Numbered from the stretch's first letter, positions 1 through 10,329 are shown. The stretch: DNA of 64,000 bases from Streptomyces globisporus (GCA_014649555.1 BMTG01000007.1:310001-374000); one strand, 5' to 3'. Numbers and translations are program-made. Notes: generated by a model from the sequence alone, not told the origin.

Positions 1-228
1 GCGGTCGCCTACGAGTTGCAGACGCAGGAGCAGGACAGGATCGACAACATCCAGGCACGCGACAACCAGAAGGTCTTCGAGGGACGGGAGCGTCAGTTGC
101 AGGCACTCGCCGAAGAATGGGCCAAGGCGAACCCGGTTCACTCCAACACCCGTTACACCATCACCGACGAGATCAACGGAGCCGCCTACAACGGTAACGA
201 CCGAGCCAAGGGACTGGCGGGCGGATGA
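1..228 (+). CDS. C-terminal part of a hypothetical protein (cut by left edge)
   Basis: The reading frame is open from base 1 and ends at TGA 226-228, so only the last 75 or so residues are present. They are charged and Gln/Glu-rich at first, predicted helical, and end in a Gly/Ala tail. I recognise no domain. The stop overlaps the next start by 4 bp (ATGA at 225-228), which suggests translational coupling with the lipoprotein gene and a shared role, possibly at the cell surface. An internal ATG at 16 is unlikely to be the true start because the frame continues upstream without a stop. Confidence 0.7.
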   Translation, partial: AVAYELQTQEQDRIDNIQARDNQKVFEGRERQLQALAEEWAKANPVHSNTRYTITDEINGAAYNGNDRAKGLAGG

Positions 229-773
229 TGACGGGAACACCGGGGAAGCGATCGACGGTATCGGTGCGCGGAGCCGCGCTGCTCGGAGCAGCACTGATGA
301 TCCTGCCGGGATGCAGCAGCCCGAAGACGTTCGAGGTGTCGGAGCTCTGCGGAACGAAGGTCGATCCCGCCCTCGTCGCGCCTTTCCTTCCCGAGGGCAA
401 AGAATTGAAGGTGGACGACAGCCTCACCGAAGCGGGGCAGCCGCGTTGCAAGGTGTACGTGGACGGAACGCTCCACCTCTACCTGCGGGGAGACATCGTG
501 GAGCCCGACTTCGACCCGCTGAAGGCCACGGAGCAGAGCATGCGACGGCTGGGCGATCCCGCTCCAGCCGACATCGGTGACGGCGCCACCATCGCGGACC
601 ACGGGGCGATGGCGGTGCGGGCGTGTACCTACCAGGGCGAGAAGCGGCAGTATGTGCTTGATCTCGACGGCGTCGACCGACCCCAGGACACCGCTGAGCG
701 TCGTCGGGCACTGGAAAAGTTCCTCCGCTCCCAACTTCCCGTCGCGGTGGAAGCGGAGGGCTGCCGCCCGTAA
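225..773 (+). CDS. Putative lipoprotein of unknown function
   Basis: A 182-residue protein with a short basic N-terminus, a hydrophobic stretch at about residues 16-28 and a lipobox ending Leu-Pro-Gly-Cys, with the lipidated Cys at residue 30. It should therefore be exported and anchored outside the membrane. The mature part has several cysteines and no domain I recognise. Two adjacent ATG codons (225 and 228) are possible starts; 225 gives a 4-bp overlap with the preceding gene. Co-translation with the upstream partial gene is the only functional hint. Confidence 0.8.
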   Translation: MMTGTPGKRSTVSVRGAALLGAALMILPGCSSPKTFEVSELCGTKVDPALVAPFLPEGKELKVDDSLTEAGQPRCKVYVDGTLHLYLRGDIVEPDFDPLKATEQSMRRLGDPAPADIGDGATIADHGAMAVRACTYQGEKRQYVLDLDGVDRPQDTAERRRALEKFLRSQLPVAVEAEGCRP

Positions 774-881
774 GACCGAGGCGGGCGGTGCGCTTGCCAT
801 CGAGTCCACTCGAACTCCTACAGTGCGCGCACGGATCCGGATCCGGCCCCAGCCACCCCGCACCCACCAGGGAGCTCGACC

Positions 882-1931
882 ATGCTCTACCGCACACTCG
901 GCGGCACCGGCATCGAGGTCAGCGCGCACTGTCTCGGCACGATGATGTTCGGCTCGGTCGGCAACCCCGATCACGCCGACTCCGTACGCGTCATCCATGC
1001 CGCCCTCGACGCGGGCATCAACTTCGTCGACACCGCGGACATGTACTCCGCCGGTGAGTCCGAGACCATCGTCGGCAAGGCGCTGAAAGGACGGCGCGAC
1101 GACGTCGTCCTCGCCACCAAGGTGCACTTCCCGATGGGCGATGGGCCCAACCGAGGCGGAAACTCCCGGCGTTGGATCGTCAAGGAGGTCGAGGAGAGTC
1201 TGTGCCGCCTCGGCACCGACTGGATCGACCTCTACCAGGTCCACCGCCCCGACCGCACCACGGACATCGAGGAGACCCTCTCCGCGCTGACCGACCTCGT
1301 GCGGGCTGGGAAGATCCGCGCCTTCGGCTGCTCGACGTTCCCGGCCGAGGAGATCGTGGAGTCGCACGTCGTCGCCGAGCGGCGCGGCCTCGGGCGGTTC
1401 CGGACCGAGCAGCCGCCGTACTCGATCCTTGCCCGAGGCATCGAGCGGTCCGTTCTGCCAACCTGCCGGCGGTACGGGATGGGGGTGCTCACCTGGTCCC
1501 CGCTGGCCTCCGGCTTCCTGACCGGCAAGTACCGCAAGGGCGGGGCCATCGACCTGACCAGCGGGCGGGCGGCGCTGCACCCGCACCGGTTCGACCCGGA
1601 GGCCCCGCTGACCGCCGCCAAGCTGGACGTCGTCGAGCAACTCGTCGCCGTGGCCGACAGCATCGGGGCGACGCTGCCCGAGCTGGCGGTCGCCTTTCCC
1701 CTCACCCACCCCGCCGTCACCTCGGTCATCATCGGCCCGCGCACGATGGAGCAGTTGGAGGGGCTGCTGAAGGGCGCCTCGCTCACGCTGGACGACGAGA
1801 CGCTCGACCGGATCGACGCGATCGTCGCGCCGGGCACCGACGTCTACCCGCCGGACGGCGTGTGGACCCCGCCCTCCCTCACCGATGTCGCCCAGCGCAG
1901 GCGGCCGGTGGGCGAACGCGCGGCGGCGTAG
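882..1931 (+). CDS. Aldo/keto reductase
   Basis: A 349-residue NADPH-dependent oxidoreductase of the aldo/keto reductase superfamily (TIM barrel), predicted cytosolic. The catalytic tetrad is visible: Asp50 and Tyr55 in the FVDTADMY segment, Lys80 in LATK, and His121 in QVHRPD. The C-terminal cofactor part (SVIIGPRT, about residues 278-285) is intact. The length fits the YajO/Tas-like subgroup that acts on small carbonyl compounds, but the substrate cannot be told. It stands alone, convergent with the methyltransferase gene only 10 bp away. The start ATG follows a GGGAGC-like ribosome site. Confidence 0.9.
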   Translation: MLYRTLGGTGIEVSAHCLGTMMFGSVGNPDHADSVRVIHAALDAGINFVDTADMYSAGESETIVGKALKGRRDDVVLATKVHFPMGDGPNRGGNSRRWIVKEVEESLCRLGTDWIDLYQVHRPDRTTDIEETLSALTDLVRAGKIRAFGCSTFPAEEIVESHVVAERRGLGRFRTEQPPYSILARGIERSVLPTCRRYGMGVLTWSPLASGFLTGKYRKGGAIDLTSGRAALHPHRFDPEAPLTAAKLDVVEQLVAVADSIGATLPELAVAFPLTHPAVTSVIIGPRTMEQLEGLLKGASLTLDDETLDRIDAIVAPGTDVYPPDGVWTPPSLTDVAQRRRPVGERAAA

Positions 1932-1941
1932 CCCTGAACGT

Positions 1942-2640
1942 CTACGACGCGGTGTCGTCGACGGCGGGCTTCCGGGCAAGGAAGCTCGCCACCGGCCTCT
2001 TCGCGCCCTCCTCCGGCGCTTGCAGCGTCTGTGCCGTGATCGCGAAGCCCGCCCGCTCCAGCAGTCCGGCGATCCGGTCCGCGGGCAGCCGGTAGCTGTC
2101 GAAGGAGGCGAGGTCACCGTCGCCGTACCCGTACGTACGGCACTGATGCTCCTCCTCGCCGACCCGGGTGACGAGGAGGAGATACCCGCCGGGCGCCAGG
2201 GCTCGGTGGAACTCCCGGTACACCTGGAGCAGTTCAGTCGGCGGGAGATGGTGGGTGGAGTAGAACGCGAGGACGCCCCCGAGTCCGCCGTCGTCGGCCG
2301 CCAGCGCCGTCATCGAGCCGACCTCGAAGCGCAGGTCCGGGTGGGCGGCGCGGGCCAGTTCGATCATCCTCGGTGACAGGTCGATCCCGAAGGCGGAGAC
2401 GCCGAGTCCGGTCAGGTACGCGGTCACCTTGCCCGGTCCGCAGCCCACGTCCGCCGTCGGGCCGAGGCCGGACGACGTCACGAGCTCGGCGAAGGCCGAC
2501 AGGACGGCGCGCGACACCGGGTCCAGCGCGCCGGGGTCCTTCACGGAGCGGGCGTAGTCGGAGGCGACGGTGTCGTACGACTGCCGGATCGCGTTCAGGT
2601 GCGCGCCCGCGTGCTCATCCAGGGCAGTGGGGTTCATCAC
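1942..2640 (-). CDS. Class I SAM-dependent methyltransferase
   Basis: A 232-residue protein with the class I methyltransferase fold. Motif I for S-adenosylmethionine binding is seen as ADVGCGPGKV at about residues 62-71, followed by an acidic residue in FGIDLSP that would bind the ribose. No substrate-specific domain is visible, so the methyl acceptor is unknown. The start is GTG 2640 or ATG 2637. It lies directly downstream of the protease-STAND gene on the same strand, with a strong inverted repeat between them, so it may be a separate transcription unit. Confidence 0.85.
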   Translation of the reverse strand: MMNPTALDEHAGAHLNAIRQSYDTVASDYARSVKDPGALDPVSRAVLSAFAELVTSSGLGPTADVGCGPGKVTAYLTGLGVSAFGIDLSPRMIELARAAHPDLRFEVGSMTALAADDGGLGGVLAFYSTHHLPPTELLQVYREFHRALAPGGYLLLVTRVGEEEHQCRTYGYGDGDLASFDSYRLPADRIAGLLERAGFAITAQTLQAPEEGAKRPVASFLARKPAVDDTAS

Positions 2641-2647
2641 CCCGCGA

Positions 2648-2677
2648 CGTTACGCCTGCCTCGGGGTGGGCGTAACG
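2648..2677 (-). terminator. Inverted repeat between STAND gene and methyltransferase gene
   Basis: Perfect 9-bp arms (CGTTACGCC at 2648-2656 and GGCGTAACG at 2669-2677) around a 12-nt loop. It begins 15 bp after the STAND stop and ends 8 bp before the methyltransferase start. It could be a terminator for the upstream gene or an operator for the methyltransferase. There is no T-tract, but Streptomyces terminators often lack one. Confidence 0.45.
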
Positions 2678-2691
2678 GTGACCCTTTCCGT

Positions 2692-5600
2692 TCAGGCCGG
2701 GCAGATCCCCTCCGGCAGGCCCGACGGCAGGCCGCCGCGTTCGTCCGCCGTGAGGTCGCGGCCGACGACGGTGCACAGGTGGCGCTTCCAGAGTGCGGGG
2801 TCGAGGTGGAGCAGGTCCAGGCGGCCGCGGTCTCCGTTGCCTCCGCCGAAGGCGCCTCCGGAGAGCGTACGGAGCAGGGTTCTGCCATCCGGGGACGCGG
2901 CCAGGAAGTACTGGTCCGCCGCGAAGTCGTAGGACTGGAGGGTGTTGGAGTCCGACAGGCGGTGGAAACGCACCGCGCCGCCGTTCGCGACGAAGAACTC
3001 GCCGTCGGTTGTCGTGAAGTTGAAGACGAAGCCGTCCCCGGTGAAGCGTTCGTTGGAGCCCAGCGGGCCGATGGGGCCGACGAGTCGGGTGGCCCCTTCA
3101 CCTTTCGCTGTCGACCACAACTCCAGCATGCCGCCGGGAGACTTGGCGGCCGCGTACTGGCCGCTGCCGTCCCGCCTCGCCCGCTCGATGTTCCGGCCCA
3201 GGCGGACGCCCAGTACCTTGTTCTCCTTGCCGGTGCGCAGGTGGACGGCGTGCAGAACCGGGTCGCCGGCGACCATGAGCTGCACGTAGCCCTTCTCGAC
3301 GTGGCTGTTCACCGCGAAGCCCGAGTCAACGGCCGCCGGCCGGCCCGAGCCGAAGCGGGGCGGGTTCTTCTTCGTGAGGCCCAGTGCGCGGGCGTCGATG
3401 GCGGGCGACAGACGGTCGCCGGTCCGGGCGTCCCAGTGCTCGATCCGGCTGCCCGAGCGGGTGACGAGTTCGTCGCCGCCCCGCAGAAAGGTGAGCGTGA
3501 GCGCTTCCGGTCCGCCGCGCCGGTCGACCGGAGGCTCGTGGGTGATGACCTCGGCCACCTGGCGCAGCGAGGGGATCTCCCGGATCAGGATCCGGTCGCT
3601 GTCGACCACATCCGCGACGAGCGTTCCGGCGTCGTTCACCAGCAGGTCGTGCTCCACGTCCCGGTCGACCACCACAGCTGACTCCGGCCGTTTCACCTCG
3701 GTGGCGATCCTGCCCGACGCCGCGTCGATGAGCGCCAGCTTCTCGCCCTTGTCGGGCTCGTCCAACTGGTGCACCTGGGCCACCAGGTACTTCCCACCGT
3801 CGACCAGGCGTGGCGAGCCGACGACGATGTCGGAGCCGTCGATGTCGCTGCGGGCCAGCGGGAGCGCCGCCACGTGGTTGTCGCCGTCGGTCACCACCGG
3901 AACGACCGGGCGGCCCGCCTCTCCGAGGAGACGGCCGACGACCAGGTCGGGTGAGGACGTCTCGGAGCGCGTCATTCGGCCGCCGCGCCGCGTGCCGACC
4001 GTCTCCCACGCCTCATGGCGGTTCACCGCGAAGCGGTCGCCGGACTCGTCGACGGCGATGCTTCCGCAGTCGTCGTTGGGCCCGCTGTAGGTGTAGCTCT
4101 TCAGCGTCCGGCCGTCCCGCACGCGCAGCGCACGGTAGACGCCCACGGTGTCATCGCCCTTCTCCACCCGGCGGCAGACGACCAGCACGCCGCCGTCGCC
4201 CGACAGCGCCGTGGACGAACCGGACATCGCGTTGCCGTGTACGTCGTCCGCAAGCTCACGGACCTTTCCCGTACGGACGTCCACCGCGTCCATCACGAGA
4301 TCGCTGACGCCCGTGCCGCTGCGGCTGACCACCAGAGTGTTCTCATCGGGTCCGAACCACACGGACTCGCTCGTCACGGGGAGTCGGCCCGGCACGTCCC
4401 GGCGGCGTCCCGTCGTCAGGTCCCACACGGTCAGCCGGCCTTCCACCAGCGTGACCAGCTGCTCGGTATCCGGCGAGAGGGCCAGCATCCTGTCCTCCTC
4501 GCTCACCCAGGCCATGGAGTCGGCCGTCTTCTCGAACTCCGCGCCCCTCAAAGTCTGCGGTCGGCCGAGCAGGTCCCGCGGTGCGGTGGCGGTGACGTCG
4601 ACCTCGTACCGGACCAGCGTGCCCGACGCCGACACATGGGCGATTTGCCGCCCGTCCCGGCTGACCAGTGGGTGGAACGCCATCTCATCGAGGTCGAGCT
4701 GGAGACGCTGAATGCGTTCTCCGGCCTGGCGTACGAAGAGCGTGGCGCGCCCGTTCTCCGTCGTCGCGAGCGTCACCGATCCGTCGACGCTCATCGCCAC
4801 GTCCCGGATGCTTCCCTCGGTTCCGCTCAGGATCCACGCGGCATTCTTGACCTGGTCGTACCGGCGGAGCACAGCGTTGCGCGCCTCGGCCGTGGGTGAG
4901 ATCGCGTACGCGCCCAGGGCGATCAGCGCGCCCTGCCCCGGATCCTGTTGTGCGGCCTCGGCGGAGTACGTGGCCAGCAGCCGCGAACGGCCGTCCTCCC
5001 CACGCTGCGTACTGACGCGCTGCTGGTAGACGAGGAAGGTACCGAGGCCGACGATCAGCGCGAACACCACGGCCACCGCGGTCCAGGCCGCCCGGGCACG
5101 GGCCCGGCGTGACCGTCGGCGCTGCCGCGCCCGTTCCAGGAAGTCCCGCTCCTCAGCGGCGAGCTCATCCTCGCGGTCCTTCAACCATGCATGAATGTAC
5201 GTGAGTTGCATGGCTCCTGGCAGGAGCGCGGGCGGCCTGCCCTGCTTCGTCCAGCGGTCGCAGTCGTGGGTCAGCTCCGCACGCCCAGCCAGGAACCTTT
5301 CGTCCTCCCGCACCTGATCCTTCAGCGCGGGCCACACCTCTATCAGCTTCTCGTGGGCCAGCTCCGCGGTCTCCGGCTCTCCCTCGCCGCCGCGCAGCAC
5401 GAGCAGCCGCTCGGCGGCGAACAACCCGGCGAGCTCCCATGCAGCCCTGCCCGCCACGTCGTGCGTGAGCCTGCGGCGCAGCGGCGTCCGGCTCCCGGGC
5501 AGCACCCGGACCAGGCCCCTGAGCAGCCGCGCTGCGGCCACCCGCTCGCTCTCGCCGACGTACTGCTTCCAGGCCTTCTGGCAGTGGTCCTGCAGCGCGC

Positions 5601-7101
5601 CCTCGACCCCGTGCAGCGCCGTGTACGTCGACAGGCACAGCCGGCCGGCGAACCGCTCGTCCCAGAGACGTTTCAGCAGGAACCCGAGGAGCGGCAGGTT
5701 CTCCGGCTCCCGGCGCGCGTCGTCCAGGATGCGTTCGGCGAGGCCCGGTTCGTACACCACCGCCGGAGCCTTCTCCAACGGTTTGGTGATCACGTCCCGG
5801 AGTTGGCCCTCTGACATCGGCATCAGCGGCATCGTCTCGGTGCCGTTCACCAGGGGGCCGAGGCGAGGGTGCCGGAGCGCCGCGTCCATGAAGTCGGACC
5901 GGAGCGTGATGAGCAGCGGGCATCCGGCCTTCGGGCCGTCTTTCGGAAAGAGCAGTCCGGCGTCCGCGTCGAACTCCTTCTGCCCGAGTTGCAGGAGTGC
6001 CTCGGCCTGATCCAGGACGACGAGACACCTGCCGTCCCCAGCGGCACGCAGATGGTTCAGCGTCTCCACCAGGCCCTCGTCCGCCAGCCACTCCCGTACC
6101 TGGTCGACGCTCTCCGCGCGCCGGTCCCCGTACCGTCCGGTGCGCACGACTTCGTAGAGGCCGACGGCCAGTCGGGAGAGCAAGGAGCCACCGGCGCCGG
6201 CGTCCACCACGACCACGTCGTGGGCCGGCCGGTCGTCGTTCTCGTCCTCGCCGCCCCCGCGCCGCATCCGGGGAACCACTCCGGCCAGTGCCAGCGAGGA
6301 CTTTCCGCAGCCGGACGGTCCGAAGAGCGTGACGGCCTGGGGCAGCTCCAGTTCGGCGACCACCTCCCCGATCTCGGGGTCGCGGCCGAAGAAGATCTCC
6401 TCGTGGCGCTCCTGGAAGGTGTCGATGCCCAGGAACGGATCCCCGGCCAGCTCACGATCGAGATCGGGCAGCTTGCCCAGCGCGGCCTTGACGCTGATCG
6501 CGAAGGACTGCTGCGCGTCGTCCCGCTTGCGCTGGGACGCGACGACGATGCCCACCGCCGCACCGCGCCGCTCGTCCCAGACCGGGCTTCCGCTGTAGCC
6601 CGCCGTGATGTGAGCCGTCCGGCTGTCGGCGCGCGACAGCTGGATCCAGTCCCCCGCCGACTTCCCGCTCAGCTCCCCCCGGTGCCAGACCACACCCAGT
6701 TCGTCGTCCGGGAACCCCACGACACGCACCGGGCGGTGCGACACCTCGTCCGAGGCGGCGATGGGCAGCGGACGCGTGCCGGGGACCGCCCCACGCAGCC
6801 GCAGCACCGCGAGGTCCCCGTGCTGCTGGGGCTCCTCCGGTATCCACTGCTCGACCTCGGCGACGACGCGCTCCCCGGCCCCGTCGGCGAGCGGGAAGTC
6901 GATCAGCACCTCGGCACCGGCGGCGACCGGGAGGTCGCGCGCCCTCCCCAGCGCGTCGGACACGACATGGGCACAGGTCAGCACCCGGTCCGCGGTGACG
7001 AGGAAGCCGCCTCCGGCGACCGTGCCGTTCGCTCCCCCGATCCGGACGACCGCCGCGTGCAACGCCTCGTCGGCGCTCAGCGCCTTGTCCCCCGACACCA
7101 T
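2692..7101 (-). CDS. Trypsin-like protease / STAND ATPase / beta-propeller conflict-system protein
   Basis: A 1469-residue multidomain protein. Residues about 10-210 form a trypsin-like serine protease with a complete triad: His45 (TCAHVV), Asp96 (GDLAVL) and Ser170 (GYSGSP). Residues about 225-660 form a STAND-type P-loop ATPase: Walker A GPSGCGKSS at 261-269, Walker B VVLDQAEAL at about 361-369, then LRSDFMD near 400 and a winged-helix-like arm. A basic stretch (RQRRRSRRARAR) precedes one membrane helix at about 672-692. The remaining 770 residues are WD/beta-propeller-like blades, the usual sensor of STAND proteins. The order resembles nSTAND1-type NTP-dependent conflict systems, in which sensing triggers ATP-driven activation of the protease. 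The basic side of the helix suggests the ATPase and protease are cytosolic and the propeller outside, which is unusual and untested. The small co-occurring gene lies 39 bp upstream. Confidence 0.85.
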   Translation of the reverse strand: MVSGDKALSADEALHAAVVRIGGANGTVAGGGFLVTADRVLTCAHVVSDALGRARDLPVAAGAEVLIDFPLADGAGERVVAEVEQWIPEEPQQHGDLAVLRLRGAVPGTRPLPIAASDEVSHRPVRVVGFPDDELGVVWHRGELSGKSAGDWIQLSRADSRTAHITAGYSGSPVWDERRGAAVGIVVASQRKRDDAQQSFAISVKAALGKLPDLDRELAGDPFLGIDTFQERHEEIFFGRDPEIGEVVAELELPQAVTLFGPSGCGKSSLALAGVVPRMRRGGGEDENDDRPAHDVVVVDAGAGGSLLSRLAVGLYEVVRTGRYGDRRAESVDQVREWLADEGLVETLNHLRAAGDGRCLVVLDQAEALLQLGQKEFDADAGLLFPKDGPKAGCPLLITLRSDFMDAALRHPRLGPLVNGTETMPLMPMSEGQLRDVITKPLEKAPAVVYEPGLAERILDDARREPENLPLLGFLLKRLWDERFAGRLCLSTYTALHGVEGALQDHCQKAWKQYVGESERVAAARLLRGLVRVLPGSRTPLRRRLTHDVAGRAAWELAGLFAAERLLVLRGGEGEPETAELAHEKLIEVWPALKDQVREDERFLAGRAELTHDCDRWTKQGRPPALLPGAMQLTYIHAWLKDREDELAAEERDFLERARQRRRSRRARARAAWTAVAVVFALIVGLGTFLVYQQRVSTQRGEDGRSRLLATYSAEAAQQDPGQGALIALGAYAISPTAEARNAVLRRYDQVKNAAWILSGTEGSIRDVAMSVDGSVTLATTENGRATLFVRQAGERIQRLQLDLDEMAFHPLVSRDGRQIAHVSASGTLVRYEVDVTATAPRDLLGRPQTLRGAEFEKTADSMAWVSEEDRMLALSPDTEQLVTLVEGRLTVWDLTTGRRRDVPGRLPVTSESVWFGPDENTLVVSRSGTGVSDLVMDAVDVRTGKVRELADDVHGNAMSGSSTALSGDGGVLVVCRRVEKGDDTVGVYRALRVRDGRTLKSYTYSGPNDDCGSIAVDESGDRFAVNRHEAWETVGTRRGGRMTRSETSSPDLVVGRLLGEAGRPVVPVVTDGDNHVAALPLARSDIDGSDIVVGSPRLVDGGKYLVAQVHQLDEPDKGEKLALIDAASGRIATEVKRPESAVVVDRDVEHDLLVNDAGTLVADVVDSDRILIREIPSLRQVAEVITHEPPVDRRGGPEALTLTFLRGGDELVTRSGSRIEHWDARTGDRLSPAIDARALGLTKKNPPRFGSGRPAAVDSGFAVNSHVEKGYVQLMVAGDPVLHAVHLRTGKENKVLGVRLGRNIERARRDGSGQYAAAKSPGGMLELWSTAKGEGATRLVGPIGPLGSNERFTGDGFVFNFTTTDGEFFVANGGAVRFHRLSDSNTLQSYDFAADQYFLAASPDGRTLLRTLSGGAFGGGNGDRGRLDLLHLDPALWKRHLCTVVGRDLTADERGGLPSGLPEGICPA

Positions 7102-7140
7102 GACCCCCGTGACCCCGGTGACCCCCGTCAGCCGGTCAGG

Positions 7141-7515
7141 TCAACGTACGTCCTGGGTCGGTTCGTTCGCATCAGCAGCATCGCTTTTGTGCCACGTCAG
7201 GCTCACCGAGAAGTTGGCCGCCGTCGCGGTGCTGGCGATGACCACGTCCGCCTCCGCCGACAGCGACACACCGAACTCCAGCGTGACCTCGTCCGGGGCG
7301 TTCGCCATCCCCCGGAACCTGCCGACGAAGCTCTCCGCGACCGGCCGCACCGTGTCCAGCATCTGGCCGAACGACCGCCCCGCGCGCGCTACGGAGCGGT
7401 CGCCGCGGCCGACTCGCACCAGGGATTCGTCCACCTCACGGATCTGCACACGGATCGTCTCGTCGCTGCCGTCTCCCAACGGCACCTCGACCGTGCGGAC
7501 AGGGCTTTCGCTCAA
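7141..7515 (-). CDS. Trypsin-co-occurring domain protein (CU044_2847 / Trypco1-like)
   Basis: A 124-residue protein that opens with a beta-rich segment (EVPLGDGSDETIRVQIREV) and then contains a helix with FGQMLDTVRPVAESFVGRF and a strand pattern ending in DEVTLEFGVSLSAEADVVIAST. This layout matches the small family repeatedly found next to trypsin/STAND proteins; the name is from memory. It sits 39 bp upstream of the protease-STAND gene on the same strand, so the two are almost certainly co-transcribed. In this class of system the small protein is thought to be a partner or substrate of the protease; its exact role is unknown. A GGGAGGAG-like ribosome site precedes the start. Confidence 0.75.
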   Translation of the reverse strand: MSESPVRTVEVPLGDGSDETIRVQIREVDESLVRVGRGDRSVARAGRSFGQMLDTVRPVAESFVGRFRGMANAPDEVTLEFGVSLSAEADVVIASTATAANFSVSLTWHKSDAADANEPTQDVR

Positions 7516-7587
7516 CTCGACCTCCAGCGTCGGGAGGAGCGATCATAACGAAGCCAACCCTCCGCACGGTCGCGGGCGTTGCCGTCC

Positions 7588-10182
7588 TCAGCTCGGCAGC
7601 ACCGGCAGCAGCTCCGGCAGGTGCCCGTCCGACGCCGTGGCCGCCGCGACACGCTCTGCCGGGACCTCGCCGTAGAGCGTCGTACGGGGACGGGACGGAC
7701 GGCCCGCCAGGTCGGCGATGGCCTTCAGGTCCTGGATGGAGCGGTACGAGCCGTAACTCGACCCCGCCATACGGGAGATGGTCTCCTCCATCAGCGTGCC
7801 GCCCAGGTCGTTCGCGCCCGAGCGGAGCATCTCCGCCGCGCCCTCCGTGCCGAGCTTCACCCAGCTCGTCTGGATGTTGGTGATGTGCGGGTGGAGGAGA
7901 AGCCGCGCCATCGCCGTCACTGCCCGGTTGTCGCGGTCCGTCGGGCCGGGACGCGCGATACCGGCCAGATAGACCGGGGCGTTGGTGTGGATGAAGGGGA
8001 GGGTGACGAACTCCGTCAGGCCGCCTGTCTCCTGCTGGAGCCGGGCCAGCGTGCGGAAGTGGCCGAGCCAGTGGCGAGGCTGGTCGACATGCCCGTACAT
8101 CATCGTCGAGGACGAGCGCAGACCCACCTCGTGCGCGGTTTTGATGACCTCCAGCCAGGTGGCCGTGGGCAGTTTGCCCTTGGTGAGAACCCAGCGGACC
8201 TCGTCGTCCAGGATCTCCGCCGCCGTACCGGGGATCGAGTCGAGCCCGGCCTCCTTGGCGGCGGTCAGCCAGTCGCGGATCGACATCCCGGTGCGGGTGG
8301 CCCCGTTGACGACCTCCATGGGGGAGAACGCGTGCACGTGCATGCCGGGAACGCGCTCCTTCACCGCCCTCGCGATGTCGAAGTACGCCGTGCCGGGCAG
8401 GTCCGGGTGGATCCCGCCCTGCATGCAGACCTCGACCGCGCCGACGTCCCACGCCTGCGCCGCCCGGTCCGCGACCTGGTCCAGCGAGAGGGTGTACGCG
8501 TCGGCGTCGGTGCGGCGCTGGGCGAAGGCGCAGAAACGGCAGCCGGTGTAGCAGACGTTGGTGAAGTTGATGTTCCGCGTGACGATGTACGTGACGTCGT
8601 CGCCGACCACGTCCCGGCGCAGGGTGTCCGCGATCCGGCACAGCTCGTCCAGCGCCGGGCCGTCCGCGTGGAGCAGGGCGAGGGCCTGGTCGTCGGTGAG
8701 CTTCGTCGGGTCGTCGGCGGCCTGGCTCAGCGCCTGGCGTACGTCGGCGTCGATCCGGGACGGGACCATGCCGGGGGCCGCCGCCTCGCGGAGCGCCTCC
8801 CAGTCCCCGTACACCTCGTCGAAGTCGTTACGGCGGTCGCCCGTGCGGCCCTCGGTGTCGATGGTGGCGTGCAGGTCGGTGCGGCCGGAGGAGGTGAACC
8901 CCTCGTCCGGCTCCTGCCAGGGAAGTCCGGCCGGAATCGCACCCTCGCGGGCGAGGCCCGTCTCCGGGTCGGCCAGGGCGCGGACGTGCGGGAGGAGCCG
9001 GGGGTCGAGCCAGGGCTCACCGCGCTGGATGAACTCGGGGTAGATGGTGAGGCGTTCGCGGAGCGTGAAGCCCGAATCGGCGGTGCGCGCAGCCAGTTCG
9101 TCGATGTGCGGCCAGGGGCGTTCGGGGTTCACGTGGTCGGGGGTCAGCGGCGAGACCCCGCCCCAGTCGTCGATGCCCGCGCCGATGAGGAGCGCGTACT
9201 CGGCGTCCACCAGATTCGGCGGGGCCTGGATCCGGGCCGAGGGGCCGAGGATGTGCCGGGCCACCGCGATGGCGGCGGCCAGCTCCTCCAGCTCCGCGTC
9301 GGGCATGCCGCGCATCGCCGTGTCCGGCTTGGCGCGGAAGTTCTGCACGATGACTTCCTGGATGCCGTGGTAGGCGCGGGCCGTCTTCCGCAGCTCGAAG
9401 AGGGAGTCGGCGCGCTCCTCGTACGACTCGCCGATGCCGATCAGGATGCCGGTGGTGAAGGGCACGTTGGAACGCCCCGCGTCCTCCAGGACCCGCAGCC
9501 GTACGGCCGGTTCCTTGTCCGGGGAGCCGTGGTGCGGGCCGCCCGGCTCGGACCACAGGCGGGTCGCCGTCGTCTCCAGCATCATCCCCATCGAGGGGGC
9601 GACGGGCTTGAGGCGCTGGAGGTCGGTCCAGGTCATGACGCCCGGGTTGAGGTGGGGCAGCAGACCCGTCTCCTCCAGGACCCGGATCGCCATCGCCCGT
9701 ACGTACGCGAGGGTGTCGTCGTACCCCTCGGCCTCCAGCCACTCCCGCGCCTCGGGCCACCGGTCCTCGGGGCGGTCGCCGAGCGTGAACAGCGCCTCCT
9801 TGCAGCCCATGGCCGCGCCCTCGCGGGCGATCTTCAGCACCTCGTCGGGGGACAGGAACATCCCGTGGCCCGCGCGGCGCAGCTTTCCGGGGACCGTGAC
9901 GAAGGTGCAGTAGTGGCACCGGTCGCGGCAGAGGCGGGTGAGCGGGATGAAGACCTTGCGGGAGTACGTGATCACGCCCGGCCGGCCCGCCGCCTCCAGG
10001 CCCGCGTTCCGGACACGGGCGGCGGACGCGGCCAGATCCTTCAGATCGTCGCCGCGCGCCTGGAGCAGGACGGCGGCCTCGGTCACATCGAGGGCGACAC
10101 CGTCGCGGGCACGTTTGAGCGCGCGCCGCATGGCGTTGGAGGTGGGACGTCCGCTCTGAGGATCGGGATCGGGATCGGTCAT
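7588..10182 (-). CDS. fbiC: FO synthase, bifunctional CofG/CofH radical SAM enzyme
   Basis: Makes 7,8-didemethyl-8-hydroxy-5-deazariboflavin (FO), the chromophore of coenzyme F420, from a ribityl-uracil precursor and tyrosine. The 864-residue protein carries both halves fused, as usual in actinobacteria. The N-terminal CofG half has the iron-sulfur motif CRDRCHYC and the C-terminal CofH half has CYTGCRFC, both of the CxxxCxxC type. I chose ATG 10182; a GTG 30 bp upstream would add ten residues that look non-conserved. It is divergent from the HAD-fold gene. Two F420-type luciferase-like oxidoreductases at 12.8 and 27.7 kb are plausible users of the cofactor. Confidence 0.95.
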   Translation of the reverse strand: MTDPDPDPQSGRPTSNAMRRALKRARDGVALDVTEAAVLLQARGDDLKDLAASAARVRNAGLEAAGRPGVITYSRKVFIPLTRLCRDRCHYCTFVTVPGKLRRAGHGMFLSPDEVLKIAREGAAMGCKEALFTLGDRPEDRWPEAREWLEAEGYDDTLAYVRAMAIRVLEETGLLPHLNPGVMTWTDLQRLKPVAPSMGMMLETTATRLWSEPGGPHHGSPDKEPAVRLRVLEDAGRSNVPFTTGILIGIGESYEERADSLFELRKTARAYHGIQEVIVQNFRAKPDTAMRGMPDAELEELAAAIAVARHILGPSARIQAPPNLVDAEYALLIGAGIDDWGGVSPLTPDHVNPERPWPHIDELAARTADSGFTLRERLTIYPEFIQRGEPWLDPRLLPHVRALADPETGLAREGAIPAGLPWQEPDEGFTSSGRTDLHATIDTEGRTGDRRNDFDEVYGDWEALREAAAPGMVPSRIDADVRQALSQAADDPTKLTDDQALALLHADGPALDELCRIADTLRRDVVGDDVTYIVTRNINFTNVCYTGCRFCAFAQRRTDADAYTLSLDQVADRAAQAWDVGAVEVCMQGGIHPDLPGTAYFDIARAVKERVPGMHVHAFSPMEVVNGATRTGMSIRDWLTAAKEAGLDSIPGTAAEILDDEVRWVLTKGKLPTATWLEVIKTAHEVGLRSSSTMMYGHVDQPRHWLGHFRTLARLQQETGGLTEFVTLPFIHTNAPVYLAGIARPGPTDRDNRAVTAMARLLLHPHITNIQTSWVKLGTEGAAEMLRSGANDLGGTLMEETISRMAGSSYGSYRSIQDLKAIADLAGRPSRPRTTLYGEVPAERVAAATASDGHLPELLPVLPS

Positions 10183-10329
10183 GAACCGAGCATACGAGCG
10201 AGGCGCGCGCACCGGACCAGGGCCCGGGACCTGTATGCGCAGGCCGCGGGGTGCTCCTGGTCACTCGTGCGGGCCGACTCACCCGAATGAGAGCCCCCAG
10301 GCGGCGTCCTCACGCTTAGTGTCGGAACG

